Shown: positions 15,377 through 23,260, numbered from the stretch's first letter. The stretch: DNA of 39,232 bases from GCA-2861595 sp035536185 (GCA_035536185.1 DATLOM010000014.1:1-39232); one strand, 5' to 3'. Notes: generated by a model from the letters alone, not told the origin. Translations and numbers: made by a program.

Positions 15377-16630
15377 TCAGGTGACCTTGACGGTGCCTTC
15401 CATGTCGGGGTGGACGAGGCAGATGTACTTGAAGGTGCCGGCCTCGGTGAAGGTCCGGGTGTACACCAGCTGGGCCTCAGAGAGGATGACTCCGCTGCTC
15501 ATGAAGCCCTTGCCGTCCCATCGGCCACCGTCGACCTTCACCTGGGGTGGCGGCCCTTCCTCACCAGGGCCACCTCCGCCGCCACCGCCTTCACCTTCGG
15601 GCGGTGCCGGCGGTGCCGGGAGCTTCGGGCTGTTGGCCGGCGCGAGGGTCTTCTGGTTGCTGGAGACCGTGCCGTCGTCGGCCTTGAGGATCCAGGGACG
15701 GGCGTCCTCGGGGGCGTTGAAGGAGATGCTGTGGAAGCCGTTCACCTCCCAGGTGACCGACTCGCCCTCCTTGATGGGCAGCTCCGTGGGGAACACGTTG
15801 ATGCCGGCGCTGGGGACCGGCTCCTCTCCTTCGAAGAAGGTGCCGGCCTTGGCGCTCTTGGCGTCGATCGAGACGAGCACCTCGTCGGCCGCCGGCTTGA
15901 GCTTGGCCATGAAGTCGCCCAGCTCCTTCTCGCCGGCCGCCTTGACCTCTTCAGCGGTGGGGATGTCGGCGCTCTTGGCCACCACCGTGACCTCCTCGGC
16001 CATGTCGCTGCCATGGATGGCGCAGATGAAGGTGTAGGTGCCCGTCTTCAGGTCGTCGGCCAGCTTGATCTTGAAGGTGTCCTCGTCCTCCATGTACCCG
16101 GTGTTGATGAACCGGGCCTTGCCGGTGAACTCCTCCGGCAGCTCTTTCACGGGGCACGGCTCGTCGGTGGAGGGGTCATCGGTGGCCGAGTAGCAGGGCT
16201 GGTTGCCTGGCTGCAGGAGGAACTCCTCTCCTTCCTTGGGTTCCCCCTCGATGAAGGTCTTCGGGATCTTCTCGAACAGCGCCTGCAGCTCCGGCGGTGG
16301 GGGACCATCCTCCTGCGGGCCGGCCTTCTTCTGGGCCTCGAGGATCTCGTCCACCAGTGTCCCGGCCATGACGGTGTGCGTCTCGCCGGTGAACTCGGAT
16401 GTGAACTCCAGGGAGTCGCCGGGGCGAGCCGTGACCTTGGACGGGAAGAAGTGGATCCACGACGTGGCAAACGGCGCGGTCTGGGCGTCGACCCGGATGG
16501 GGAGCGTCTGGGCCCCGGCCTTCTCGGTGTCCTCGGCTCCCTCCCCGACCGTCGGGGCATCTTCGTCGTCGCCGCACGCGGCGGCGATAACCGCCAGCAC
16601 GACGAGGGCTGTGGCCAATCGCTTTCTCAT
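15377..16630 (-). CDS. Two-domain cupredoxin lipoprotein
   Basis: 417 aa. A signal peptide ends in a lipobox, IAAAC (Cys19), followed by acidic residues, so a lipid-anchored extracytoplasmic protein is expected. Two plastocyanin-like domains each carry a full type-1 copper ligand set. The first has GETHTV (H85) with CAIHGSDM (C203, H206, M210). The second has GFHSISF (H300) with CLVHPDM (C404, H407, M410). A Pro/Gly-rich stretch (about 337-362) lies within the second domain, between its His and its Cys-His-Met loop. Type-1 copper proteins carry single electrons. The stop is 8 bases before the ATG of the giant multicopper oxidase, so the two form an operon and probably share an electron path or copper supply (inference). 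GGGAG lies 5-6 bases before the ATG. Confidence 0.88.
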   Translation of the reverse strand: MRKRLATALVVLAVIAAACGDDEDAPTVGEGAEDTEKAGAQTLPIRVDAQTAPFATSWIHFFPSKVTARPGDSLEFTSEFTGETHTVMAGTLVDEILEAQKKAGPQEDGPPPPELQALFEKIPKTFIEGEPKEGEEFLLQPGNQPCYSATDDPSTDEPCPVKELPEEFTGKARFINTGYMEDEDTFKIKLADDLKTGTYTFICAIHGSDMAEEVTVVAKSADIPTAEEVKAAGEKELGDFMAKLKPAADEVLVSIDAKSAKAGTFFEGEEPVPSAGINVFPTELPIKEGESVTWEVNGFHSISFNAPEDARPWILKADDGTVSSNQKTLAPANSPKLPAPPAPPEGEGGGGGGGPGEEGPPPQVKVDGGRWDGKGFMSSGVILSEAQLVYTRTFTEAGTFKYICLVHPDMEGTVKVT

Positions 16631-16766
16631 CCGCTCTCCCTTGAGTCAGCCGCCGGGCCCACCCCGGCTGGCGCCGGACAGTACCCGATACCGGGGATCC
16701 GGGGCGAGGATCACTGAACGATTTCTTGCCCGCCGTCGACGCCGCCACCTGCACACGATCGGTCCC

Positions 16767-16772
16767 TACGAT
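16767..16772 (+). promoter_or_regulatory. -10 box of a leaderless promoter
   Basis: TACGAT (TANNNT) is followed by exactly 6 bases and then the GTG at 16779. There is no Shine-Dalgarno, and no convincing -35 was seen. Confidence 0.45.
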
Positions 16773-16778
16773 GCTGGT

Positions 16779-17096
16779 GTGCCCGCGGCCCGCCCGGACG
16801 ACGACGATCGGCCGCTGTCCGCCCTGCCATCGCGAAAGGCGCGGGCCCTCGCCTTCTCCGCCATCCTCGTCGCCGGCTTGTGCGGGGCGCTCATCGGGTC
16901 CTCCTTCGTGAGCCTCCAGTGCGAAGGGGGCTGTGAGACGAGCAGCGGCCTGGGGGCGATCGTCGGTGGGTTGACCGCCGCCGGCGGTGTTGCCGTGGTG
17001 GCCGTGCTCGTCCTGCGGGCCATGGGCGAGTGGAACCGCGTCAAGGACAGCGACGACGCCGGCCGGGCTCCTCGAGCCGGCCCGGTCAGCCGGTGA
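16779..17096 (+). CDS. Small two-helix membrane protein of unknown function
   Basis: 105 aa, unrecognised. An acidic N-terminus (PAARPDDDDRPL) precedes two membrane segments (about 22-42 and 58-78), separated by a short loop with two cysteines (QCEGGCETSS). The C-terminus is charged. The GTG start is chosen from the leaderless arrangement: TACGAT, 6 bases, GTG; the open frame upstream of it shows no protein-like features. It diverges from the cupredoxin-oxidase operon with 148 bases between, and its 3' end overlaps the convergent PIG-L gene by 11 bases. Confidence 0.7.
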   Translation: MPAARPDDDDRPLSALPSRKARALAFSAILVAGLCGALIGSSFVSLQCEGGCETSSGLGAIVGGLTAAGGVAVVAVLVLRAMGEWNRVKDSDDAGRAPRAGPVSR

Positions 17097-17805
17097 GGCG
17101 CAAGAGGCGGAACCCCTCGGCGTAGCGCACTCCGGCGGCCCGGCCCGCGTCCTCGGCCCGCTGGCGCACGACCTGGCGGAGCCACTCCCCCGTCTCGGCC
17201 AGCTGGCTCTCGTGGCACAGGAGCGCTTCGGCCTTTACCTCCACGAACTCCGAGATGTCCACGAGGACGTCGGGCTCGAGGGTGCCCGACAGGTACACCG
17301 CTTCCACCTGGTGCGGCGGGCCCTGATCCGGGAAGTAGTGGGGGCTGGCGGCGGCCGGCAACACCGCGTCCAGGGTCGCCCACCCCACCTCGCGATGGTC
17401 GCGGTGGTTGAAGTACCGGCCGCCGAAGAAGACGGCGGTGGGGTCGGGACAGGCCACCACCTGGGGCCGCAGGCGGCGGATCAGCCCCACCAGCTCGCCG
17501 CGGAAGCCGAGGTCGTTGTCGATCTCGCCGTCGGGGTGGCCGAGCAGGTGGTGGCCGGCGAAGCCGAGCACGGCGCTGGCCGCGGCCGCCTCCCCGGCCC
17601 GCCGGCGGGACAGCTCGGCCGGGTCGGTGGCCGGGTCGGACGAACCCTTGTCCCCGGCGGTGCAGATCACCACGTGGACCTCGGCTCCCGCCCCCGCCCA
17701 TCGGGCCATGGTGCCGCCGCAGGAAACATCGGCGTCGTCGGGATGGGCGTAGACGGCCAGGGCCCGCGCCGGGGCGTCCTCCACCATCTCCACCGGGTCG
17801 GCCAT
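17086..17805 (-). CDS. PIG-L/LmbE family deacetylase
   Basis: A 239-aa predicted zinc-dependent N-deacetylase. The metal motif AHPDD (about 20-24) is followed by GG-MARW, LGHPDG and the second metal/catalytic motif FNHRDHREVG (about 132). Members remove acetyl groups from N-acetylglucosamine derivatives or cleave mycothiol conjugates. This protein lacks clear features of MshB or Mca specifically, so the substrate is left open. It ends by overlapping the small membrane protein gene tail to tail. It follows the threonine aldolase gene on the same strand with a 12-base gap and may be co-transcribed with it. Confidence 0.88.
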   Translation of the reverse strand: MADPVEMVEDAPARALAVYAHPDDADVSCGGTMARWAGAGAEVHVVICTAGDKGSSDPATDPAELSRRRAGEAAAASAVLGFAGHHLLGHPDGEIDNDLGFRGELVGLIRRLRPQVVACPDPTAVFFGGRYFNHRDHREVGWATLDAVLPAAASPHYFPDQGPPHQVEAVYLSGTLEPDVLVDISEFVEVKAEALLCHESQLAETGEWLRQVVRQRAEDAGRAAGVRYAEGFRLLRLTG

Positions 17806-17817
17806 CGGCGCCCGACT

Positions 17818-18843
17818 CTAGGGGGCTGTTGCCACTGCCTCGAGGGCCCGCTCGACGCCGGCGTCGTCCACGTCGTGGTGGGTGACCATGCGCAGCACCT
17901 CGGGCGCGATGGCGGCGGCCAGGACTCCTTCGGAGCGCAGGTGGTCGATCACGGCCGGCGGGTCCGCATGTCGCCAGGTGACGATGTTGGTGCGCCGCGT
18001 CACCGGCTCGCCGCCCGCTCCGGGCCACCGCTCGGCCACCGCTTCGGCCAGCCGCCGGGCCCGCTCGTGGTCCTCGTTCAGGCGCTCCACCATGGTCCGG
18101 AGAGCGACCAGGCCGGCGGCGGCGACGATGCCGGCCTGGCGCATGGCCCCGCCCATGCGCCGGCGCTCCACGCGCGCTTCGGCGACGACCTCCGCCGGCC
18201 CCCCCAGCAGCGACCCCACCGGTGCGCAGAGGCCCTTGGACAGGCAGCACATCACCGTGGTGGCCTCCGCGCAGTACTCGTCGGCGGGGGTGCCGGTGGC
18301 CGCCTCGGCGTTGAACAGGCGGGCGCCGTCGATGTGGAGGGGAAGGTTCGGCGCCGCCCGGCGCACCTCACGCAGCTCTTCGATGGGCCAGGGCACGCCG
18401 CCGGCGGCCATGTGGGTGTTCTCGACGCACACCAGCCCCGGACGGATGTCGTCGTCCTCGCCCGCCAGGGCAGCCTCGACGGCCCACGCCACGTAAGCGG
18501 GCAGGATGGTGCCGTCCTCGTCGGGAACGGCGTGGAACCGGGCCACGTGGCCGCCGCCGGCCCCCTGCTCGTAGAGCAGGACGTGCTGGCGGGCGCCGAC
18601 GACGACGGTCGTGCCGGGCTCGGTCAGGACGCGCAGCGCGATCTGGTTCCCCATCACGCCACTGGGCACGAAGAGCGCCGCCTCGACGCCGACCCGCTCG
18701 GCGAACAGGTCCTGGAGGGCGTTCACGGTGGGGTCCTCGCCGTAGACGTCATCGCCCACCTCGGCTTCTGCCATGGCCCGGCGCATCTCCGGCGTGGGCC
18801 GGGTGACGGTGTCGGATCGCAGGTCAACGAATCCACCGTCCAT
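17818..18843 (-). CDS. Low-specificity threonine aldolase-type PLP enzyme
   Basis: 341 aa, fold-type I PLP enzyme of the beta-eliminating lyase/threonine aldolase family. Motifs: DLRSDTVTRPTPEMR at the N-terminus, GDDVYGEDPTVN, FVPSGVMGNQIAL, ENTHMAAGG, HIDGARLFNA (PLP-binding Asp) and the Schiff-base lysine in CLSKGL (K203). It should cleave L-threonine or L-allo-threonine to glycine and acetaldehyde; exact stereospecificity cannot be read. The ATG lies 5 bases after TACCCT with no Shine-Dalgarno, suggesting a leaderless transcript. It is divergent from the inositol monophosphatase gene with only 21 bases between. Confidence 0.9.
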   Translation of the reverse strand: MDGGFVDLRSDTVTRPTPEMRRAMAEAEVGDDVYGEDPTVNALQDLFAERVGVEAALFVPSGVMGNQIALRVLTEPGTTVVVGARQHVLLYEQGAGGGHVARFHAVPDEDGTILPAYVAWAVEAALAGEDDDIRPGLVCVENTHMAAGGVPWPIEELREVRRAAPNLPLHIDGARLFNAEAATGTPADEYCAEATTVMCCLSKGLCAPVGSLLGGPAEVVAEARVERRRMGGAMRQAGIVAAAGLVALRTMVERLNEDHERARRLAEAVAERWPGAGGEPVTRRTNIVTWRHADPPAVIDHLRSEGVLAAAIAPEVLRMVTHHDVDDAGVERALEAVATAP

Positions 18844-18848
18844 GCCAC

Positions 18849-18858
18849 AGGGTAAACA
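18849..18858. promoter_or_regulatory. Overlapping divergent -10 boxes (threonine aldolase / inositol monophosphatase)
   Basis: On the minus strand TACCCT (18854-18849) sits 5 bases before the aldolase ATG. On the plus strand TAAACA (18853-18858) sits 6 bases before the GTG at 18865. The two boxes share two bases, so polymerase binding for one gene should exclude the other (inference). Confidence 0.4.
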
Positions 18859-18864
18859 CTGCGG

Positions 18865-19680
18865 GTGCCCGACCTGCGCGACGCCGCCGAGCCGGCGGTC
18901 ATCCCGCCCCTCCCCACCCTGGCCGATCTGGCCGTCGAGGCGGCCCACGCCGCCGGTGCCCTGCTGCTCGACGGCGCCTCCCGCCTGCGCACCATCGTCG
19001 AGACCAAGACCACGGCCACCGACATGGTCACCGAGATGGACCGGGCCAGCGAAGCGCTCATCGCCGAGCTCGTCCTCGGCGCCCGGCCCGGCGACGCCTT
19101 CCTCGGCGAGGAAGGCACCGTGGGCAGCGGCACCACCGGCGTGCGCTGGGTCGTCGACCCGCTCGATGGCACGACCAACTACCTCTACGGCTTCCCATCG
19201 TGGGCGGTGTCCGTCGCCGCCGAGATCGACGGGGAACCGGCTATCGGTGTGGTGTTCGACCCGACCCACGACGAGACGTTCAGGGCGGTCCGAGGGGAGG
19301 GCTCGTGGTGCAACGGCGAGCGCTTGAAGGTGACGGGGGCGGCCGACCTGGCCACCTCACTGGTGGCTACCGGCTTCGGCTACGACGGGGCCGTTCGGGC
19401 CCATCAGGCGGAGATCGTCGCCCGCCTCCTGCCGTCGGTGCGCGACATCCGTCGGGCTGGCGCCGCCTCGGTGGACCTGTGCTGGCTGGCCCGGGGGCGC
19501 GTGGACATCTACTACGAGAGGGGCCTCCAGCACTGGGACCACGCCGCCGGCGCCCTGGTGGCGAGGGAAGCCGGCGCCGCCGTGCAGACACTGGAGGACG
19601 GAACGATGGTGGCCACGTCGCCCCGACTGTCAGGGCCTTTCCTCGAGCTGCTCCGAGGCGCCGGCGGCGGGGTCGCCTAG
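18865..19680 (+). CDS. Inositol monophosphatase family protein
   Basis: A 271-aa Mg-dependent phosphatase of the IMPase/SuhB fold. The metal-binding and catalytic motifs are complete: the Glu of FLGEEG (about 77), DPLDGTTNY (about 94-102) and the C-terminal WDHAAG. KTTATDMVTEMD near residue 50 and GEGSWCNGERL are also typical. It may act on myo-inositol 1-phosphate, histidinol phosphate or a related substrate; HisN-type members look alike, so the substrate is not assigned. The GTG start follows a TAAACA box by 6 bases, compatible with leaderless expression. It ends 9 bases before the convergent phosphofructokinase stop. Confidence 0.9.
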   Translation: MPDLRDAAEPAVIPPLPTLADLAVEAAHAAGALLLDGASRLRTIVETKTTATDMVTEMDRASEALIAELVLGARPGDAFLGEEGTVGSGTTGVRWVVDPLDGTTNYLYGFPSWAVSVAAEIDGEPAIGVVFDPTHDETFRAVRGEGSWCNGERLKVTGAADLATSLVATGFGYDGAVRAHQAEIVARLLPSVRDIRRAGAASVDLCWLARGRVDIYYERGLQHWDHAAGALVAREAGAAVQTLEDGTMVATSPRLSGPFLELLRGAGGGVA

Positions 19681-19689
19681 GGCATGAGC

Positions 19690-20721
19690 TCAGCCGAAGA
19701 AGGGAACGGCTACGTGACTGAAGAAGTCGGGGTCCACCGTCTTCAGCTCCCCCACCGCATCGGCCAGTGGGACCCGCACGATGTTGCCGGCCTGTAGCGC
19801 CACCATGTGACCGAAGGCGCCGTCGTGGACGGCCTCGCTGGCGGCTATGCCGAAGCGGGTGGCGAGGACGCGGTCGAAGGCGGTGGGCGTGCCACCGCGC
19901 TGGATGTGGCCGAGGATGGTGACCCTGGTCTCGAAGCCGGTGCGGCTCTCGATCTCCTTTGCCACCAGGTTGCCGACCCCGCCCAGGCGCACGTGGCCGA
20001 ACTGGTCGACCTCGCCGGTCTGCAGCGCCAGGGTGCCCTCCTTGGGGGCGGCACCCTCGGCCACCACGATGATCGTGGCGTAGCGGCCACTGTCGTGGCG
20101 GGCCTTGACGCGCTCCGCCACTTCGGCGATGTCGAACGGCTCCTCGGGAATGAGGATCTCCGCGGCGCCACCGGCGATGCCGGCGTAGGTGGCGATCCAG
20201 CCGGCGTGGCGCCCCATCACCTCGCACACCATCACCCGATCGTGTGACTCGGCCGTGGTGTGCAGGCGGTCGATGGCGTCGACGCAGATCTGCACGGCCG
20301 TGTGGAACCCGAAGGTGAGCTCGGTGGCGGACAGATCGTTGTCGATGGTCTTGGGAACACCCACCACGTCGACACCTTCGTTCCACAGCTTGTGGGCCAC
20401 ACCGAGGGTGTCCTCGCCGCCGATGGCCACGAGGGCGTCCATCTCGAGCGAAGCCAGGCTGGCCTTCACCCCCTCCACACCCCCATCCACCTTGTACGGG
20501 TTCGTCCTGGACGACCCGAGAATGGTGCCGCCTCTAGGCAGGATCCCTCGGCATCGCTCCACGTCGAGGGGTAGCGTCTTGCCCTCGATGACGCCCCGCC
20601 AGCCGTCGGTGAACCCGACGAGCTCATCGCCGAAGTGGCGCTCGCCCTTGCGCACGAGGGCCCGGATCACGGCGTTGAGCCCCGGGCAGTCGCCCCCACC
20701 GGTCAGTACTCCTACGCGCAT
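19690..20721 (-). CDS. 6-phosphofructokinase, probably pyrophosphate-dependent
   Basis: A 343-aa PfkA-family enzyme converting fructose 6-phosphate to fructose 1,6-bisphosphate. Motifs: VGVLTGGGDCPGLNAVIR (phosphate-binding), GTILGSSRTNP, AIGGEDTLGVAH, the active-site PKTIDNDLSAT and MGRHAGW. The key positions equivalent to E. coli Gly104 and Gly124 are Asp104 (GGED) and Lys124 (PKTIDND). That Asp/Lys pair marks pyrophosphate-using enzymes such as the Amycolatopsis type, whereas ATP enzymes keep Gly at these sites. The reaction would then be reversible and could serve glycolysis and gluconeogenesis. AGAGG lies 8 bases before the ATG. It is divergent from the RlpA-like gene. Confidence 0.92.
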   Translation of the reverse strand: MRVGVLTGGGDCPGLNAVIRALVRKGERHFGDELVGFTDGWRGVIEGKTLPLDVERCRGILPRGGTILGSSRTNPYKVDGGVEGVKASLASLEMDALVAIGGEDTLGVAHKLWNEGVDVVGVPKTIDNDLSATELTFGFHTAVQICVDAIDRLHTTAESHDRVMVCEVMGRHAGWIATYAGIAGGAAEILIPEEPFDIAEVAERVKARHDSGRYATIIVVAEGAAPKEGTLALQTGEVDQFGHVRLGGVGNLVAKEIESRTGFETRVTILGHIQRGGTPTAFDRVLATRFGIAASEAVHDGAFGHMVALQAGNIVRVPLADAVGELKTVDPDFFSHVAVPFFG

Positions 20722-20787
20722 GGCATCTACCTCTCGCTGGCGAGGAACGACTAAAGACCGCCCGTACCCCGCCGAGGAACTCTACTG

Positions 20788-21831
20788 ATGCGCCACACCC
20801 TGGCTTCTGTGGCCGTCCTCCTGTCGCTGAGCTGCGTCTTCCCGGCCGCGGTCGGGGCTGCTGCCCCGGGCACGCCGGCCGATCAGGCCCGGGCGCGCCG
20901 GAGCGCCCTGCTCGTGAAGGCAGCCGAGCTGACTGACCGGCTGGAGGACGTCCAGGCCGGGGTGGTGGCGGCCCAGCTGCGCCAGGCCAGGGCCGCCGGC
21001 TCGCTGGCCCAGGTCCGCCACCGGATGCGGGCCCGGGCCGTCAGTGCCTACATGAACGGCGCCGGGGCCACCGTTGCCGCCCTGGGCGCCCCTCGGGCCT
21101 ACCTGGAGGTGGCGGCGGCCAAGGAGCGGCGCCTGATCGCCGGCCACAGGGCCGCGGCCAGCGAGGCCGGCGCCCAGCAGCGGCGGGCCGAGCTGCTCCG
21201 CGGTGACCTCCGCCAGGCCAGCGCCCACCTGGCGGAGATCCAGGCCGAGCTGGACACGGTGATCGCCGCCGACGACGCCCGGCGGGCCGAGGAGCAGCGC
21301 CGGGCCGACGAAGCCCGCCGCGCCGCCGTGGCCCGCCAGGCCGCGGCCCGCGGAAGGGCCCGCGTGGGCCTACCTCCCGGCGGTACCGCCTCCCCCGGCG
21401 GGTACGCGCCGAGCCCACTGGACCCCAACGCCCTCGTGACGCGCCACAAGGTGGCCACCGAGCGCCAGCTCGCCCTCATGCGCCGGATCTCCTTCGGGCC
21501 GCTGGCGCCGGGTGCTCCGCTGCCCAACGGGCTGCGCACCACCGGCGGGCGGGTGGACGGCCTGGCCTCGTGGTACGGGCCGGGCTTCAACGGACGGCCG
21601 ACGGCCAGCGGCGCCATCTACGACCAGGAGGCGTGGACGGTGGCCAGCAAGGAGCTGCCGCTCGGCACCCTGCTCGTCGTCCGGCGCGGCGACCAGCGGG
21701 TGCTCCTGCTGGTCAACGACCGCGGACCCTACGTGGAGGGCAGGGTGCTCGACCTCAGCGCCGCCGCCGCCCGTGCCCTCGGCGCCGGCGGCGTCTTCCC
21801 GGTATCCGCCGAAGTGGTGGCCGCCGGCTGA
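20788..21831 (+). CDS. RlpA-like double-psi beta-barrel protein with coiled coil
   Basis: 347 aa, exported: the signal peptide probably ends at AVGAAA. Residues about 28-190 form a long Ala/Arg/Glu-rich coiled coil, followed by a Pro/Gly linker. The C-terminal RlpA domain (about 250-345) shows GLASWYGPGFNGRPTASG, the TVASKELPLGT segment and the catalytic-region NDRGPYVEGRVLDLS. RlpA domains are found in lytic transglycosylases that cut glycan strands and in other wall-binding proteins. Coiled coil plus RlpA resembles actinobacterial resuscitation and cell-wall hydrolase architectures. GAGGAA lies about 9 bases before the ATG. A cell-wall remodelling role is inferred. Confidence 0.87.
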   Translation: MRHTLASVAVLLSLSCVFPAAVGAAAPGTPADQARARRSALLVKAAELTDRLEDVQAGVVAAQLRQARAAGSLAQVRHRMRARAVSAYMNGAGATVAALGAPRAYLEVAAAKERRLIAGHRAAASEAGAQQRRAELLRGDLRQASAHLAEIQAELDTVIAADDARRAEEQRRADEARRAAVARQAAARGRARVGLPPGGTASPGGYAPSPLDPNALVTRHKVATERQLALMRRISFGPLAPGAPLPNGLRTTGGRVDGLASWYGPGFNGRPTASGAIYDQEAWTVASKELPLGTLLVVRRGDQRVLLLVNDRGPYVEGRVLDLSAAAARALGAGGVFPVSAEVVAAG

Positions 21832-21855
21832 TCGGTCCAATCGGCGGGCTCCCGC

Positions 21856-22314
21856 TCAGGCGCCGGTGAGACAGCGGTCGCCGGCGCTCGTGCCGCAGCA
21901 GGCGGCGCCGGTCTCGGGGTCCACGGTACGCAGCTGGCCGGCTGGCATCTCCACGTCCTCCAGCACGGTGTAGATCTCCCAAGGCTCGCCCGACGGCCCG
22001 TCCACCCAGACCTTGTCCTGGCGGGCGTAGCAGCAGGACACTCCCTCCTCGGACACTGTGGCCAGGCCCTCGCCGGCCAGCCGGGCCTGGGCCGTGCCCA
22101 CGGCTTCGGGGTTGTCCACCTCGACGCCGAGGTGGTTGATGGTGCCCCCCGCTCCGGGCTGTTCGAACAGCACCAGCTTCAGCGGAGGGTTCTCCACCGC
22201 GAAGTTGGCGTAACCGGGCCGGCGCTTGGCCGGCGGTGTGGCGAAGAGCTTCTCGTAGAACGAAACCGCTGCTTCCAGGTCGTCGACGTTCAACGCCAGC
22301 TGCACACGGGACAT
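21856..22314 (-). CDS. cadI: CadI/ArsI-family VOC metal-stress protein
   Basis: A 152-aa glyoxalase/VOC-fold protein that closely resembles mycobacterial CadI from the start (MSRVQLALNVDDLEAAV) through PPLKLVLFEQPG, NHLGVEV and the thiol pair in SCCYARQDKVWV. ArsI C-As lyases share this fold and Cys pair but have a His where this protein has Gln5, so cadmium-inducible CadI is the closer match and C-As lyase activity is uncertain. A Cys-containing tail (AACCGT, DRC) could add metal ligands. AGGAGG stands 5 bases before the ATG, which settles the start; the open frame upstream is not coding. It is divergent from an ArsR regulator across an operator-like dyad. Confidence 0.9.
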   Translation of the reverse strand: MSRVQLALNVDDLEAAVSFYEKLFATPPAKRRPGYANFAVENPPLKLVLFEQPGAGGTINHLGVEVDNPEAVGTAQARLAGEGLATVSEEGVSCCYARQDKVWVDGPSGEPWEIYTVLEDVEMPAGQLRTVDPETGAACCGTSAGDRCLTGA

Positions 22315-22337
22315 GGTGACCTCCTGAATCGGATAGA

Positions 22338-22382
22338 TTGACTGACATCGATTAGTTAACCAGACGTATCGATCAATGTCAA
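22338..22382. promoter_or_regulatory. Dyad-symmetric operator between cadI and arsR
   Basis: A 45-base inverted repeat centred on 22360. TTGAC (22338-22342) and ATCGAT (22347-22352) on the left mirror ATCGAT (22368-22373) and GTCAA (22378-22382) on the right. Each arm holds a TTGAC(T/A) that can serve as a -35 hexamer. This is the expected place for the ArsR-type sensor to control both genes and be released by metal. Confidence 0.65.
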
Positions 22383-22395
22383 TGGGTGAGGCGAG

Positions 22396-22740
22396 ATGCC
22401 CGAGGAAGAATCTCACACGACGAGGATCGCCGAGGGGTGCTGCCCCGCCATGCTGGCCACCGCCCTGTCGGAGGACAGGGCCCACGAGCTGGCCCGGGAC
22501 TTCGCCGTGCTGGGCGACCCTGTCCGGCTGCGCCTTCTCAGCCTCCTGGCCTCGGCTCCGGCCGGCGAGGCCTGTGTCTGCGAGCTCGTGGAGCCGCTGG
22601 ACCGATCACAGCCGACGGTGTCTCACCACCTCAAGGTGCTGGCCGAGTCCGGCCTGATCGTCGGCGAGAAGCGAGGCCGCTGGGTCTGGTACCGCGCCGT
22701 GCCCGCCCGCCTCGAGCACCTGACCGGCGTGCTGGCCTAG
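22396..22740 (+). CDS. arsR: ArsR/SmtB-family metal-sensing repressor
   Basis: 114 aa with a winged helix-turn-helix. The core is FAVLGDPVRLRLLSLLA, followed by the recognition region CVCELVEPLDRSQPTVSHHLKVL and the wing EKRGRWVWYR. CVC in the alpha-3 position (about 60-62) is the classic arsenite/cadmium sensor site of ArsR proteins, and an N-terminal Cys pair (EGCCPAM, about 15) could be a further ligand. Such repressors leave DNA when metal binds. It is divergent from cadI with a shared dyad operator, so it most likely controls cadI and itself. The ATG at 22396 follows GGGTGAGGCGAG, with a ribosome-binding-like GAGG. Confidence 0.92.
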   Translation: MPEEESHTTRIAEGCCPAMLATALSEDRAHELARDFAVLGDPVRLRLLSLLASAPAGEACVCELVEPLDRSQPTVSHHLKVLAESGLIVGEKRGRWVWYRAVPARLEHLTGVLA

Positions 22741-22750
22741 AGCTCCGGCG

Positions 22751-23248
22751 CTACCCGGCTTCGGAGGGAGGGTTATCGGGACGGCGCTTCGGCTCGGTGG
22801 ACTTGGTGAGCAGCCCGACCTCGCGCTCGAAGTCGCCGATGTCCTCGAAGCCCTTGTAGACGCTGGCGAACCGCAGGTAGGCCACGCCGTCGAGCAGCCG
22901 GAGGCGGTCGAGCACGGCCAGGCCGACCTGCTGGCTCGTCGGCTCCTGGGTGCCCTCGAGGCGCAGGGCGTCCTCCACCTCGACGGCCAGCGACTCCAAC
23001 TGCTCGGTGACGACCGGCCGGTTCTTGGTGGCCGCCCGGAGGCCGGCGACGATCTTGGCCCGCTCGAATGGCTCCCGAAGCCCCGACCGCTTGACCACCA
23101 CCATGGAAAGCTCTTCGATGCGCTCGAAGGTGGTGAAGCGCTGCCCGCAGGCCAGGCACTCCCGGCGCCGGCGGATGGCCGCCCCTTCGTCGGCCGTGCG
23201 GGAATCGACCACCTTGTCGTCGTGGGTCGAGCACGACGGACAGCGCAC
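22751..23248 (-). CDS. nrdR: Transcriptional repressor NrdR
   Basis: A 165-aa repressor of ribonucleotide reductase genes. An N-terminal zinc ribbon (CPSC at 3-6, CLAC at 31-34) with RRRRECLACGQRFTTFER is followed by an ATP-cone domain (VVVKRSGLREPFERAKI onward) that senses ATP/dATP. The C-terminus is KSTEPKRRPDNPPSEAG. The GTG start is fixed by the conserved RCPSC opening and by a TATCTT box 6 bases upstream, indicating a leaderless transcript. It lies just downstream of the LysM protein on the same strand, the order lexA / LysM / nrdR also known from mycobacteria. Confidence 0.95.
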   Translation of the reverse strand: MRCPSCSTHDDKVVDSRTADEGAAIRRRRECLACGQRFTTFERIEELSMVVVKRSGLREPFERAKIVAGLRAATKNRPVVTEQLESLAVEVEDALRLEGTQEPTSQQVGLAVLDRLRLLDGVAYLRFASVYKGFEDIGDFEREVGLLTKSTEPKRRPDNPPSEAG

Positions 23249-23254
23249 GCCACA

Positions 23255-23260
23255 AAGATA
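23255..23260 (-). promoter_or_regulatory. -10 box of nrdR (leaderless promoter)
   Basis: On the minus strand TATCTT, then exactly 6 bases (TGTGGC), then the GTG start of nrdR. No Shine-Dalgarno is present. Confidence 0.5.

Noticed and set aside
22315..22485. N-terminal extension of cadI
   Set aside because: It would cross the operator and arsR start; the ATG at 22314 has AGGAGG and the CadI N-terminus.
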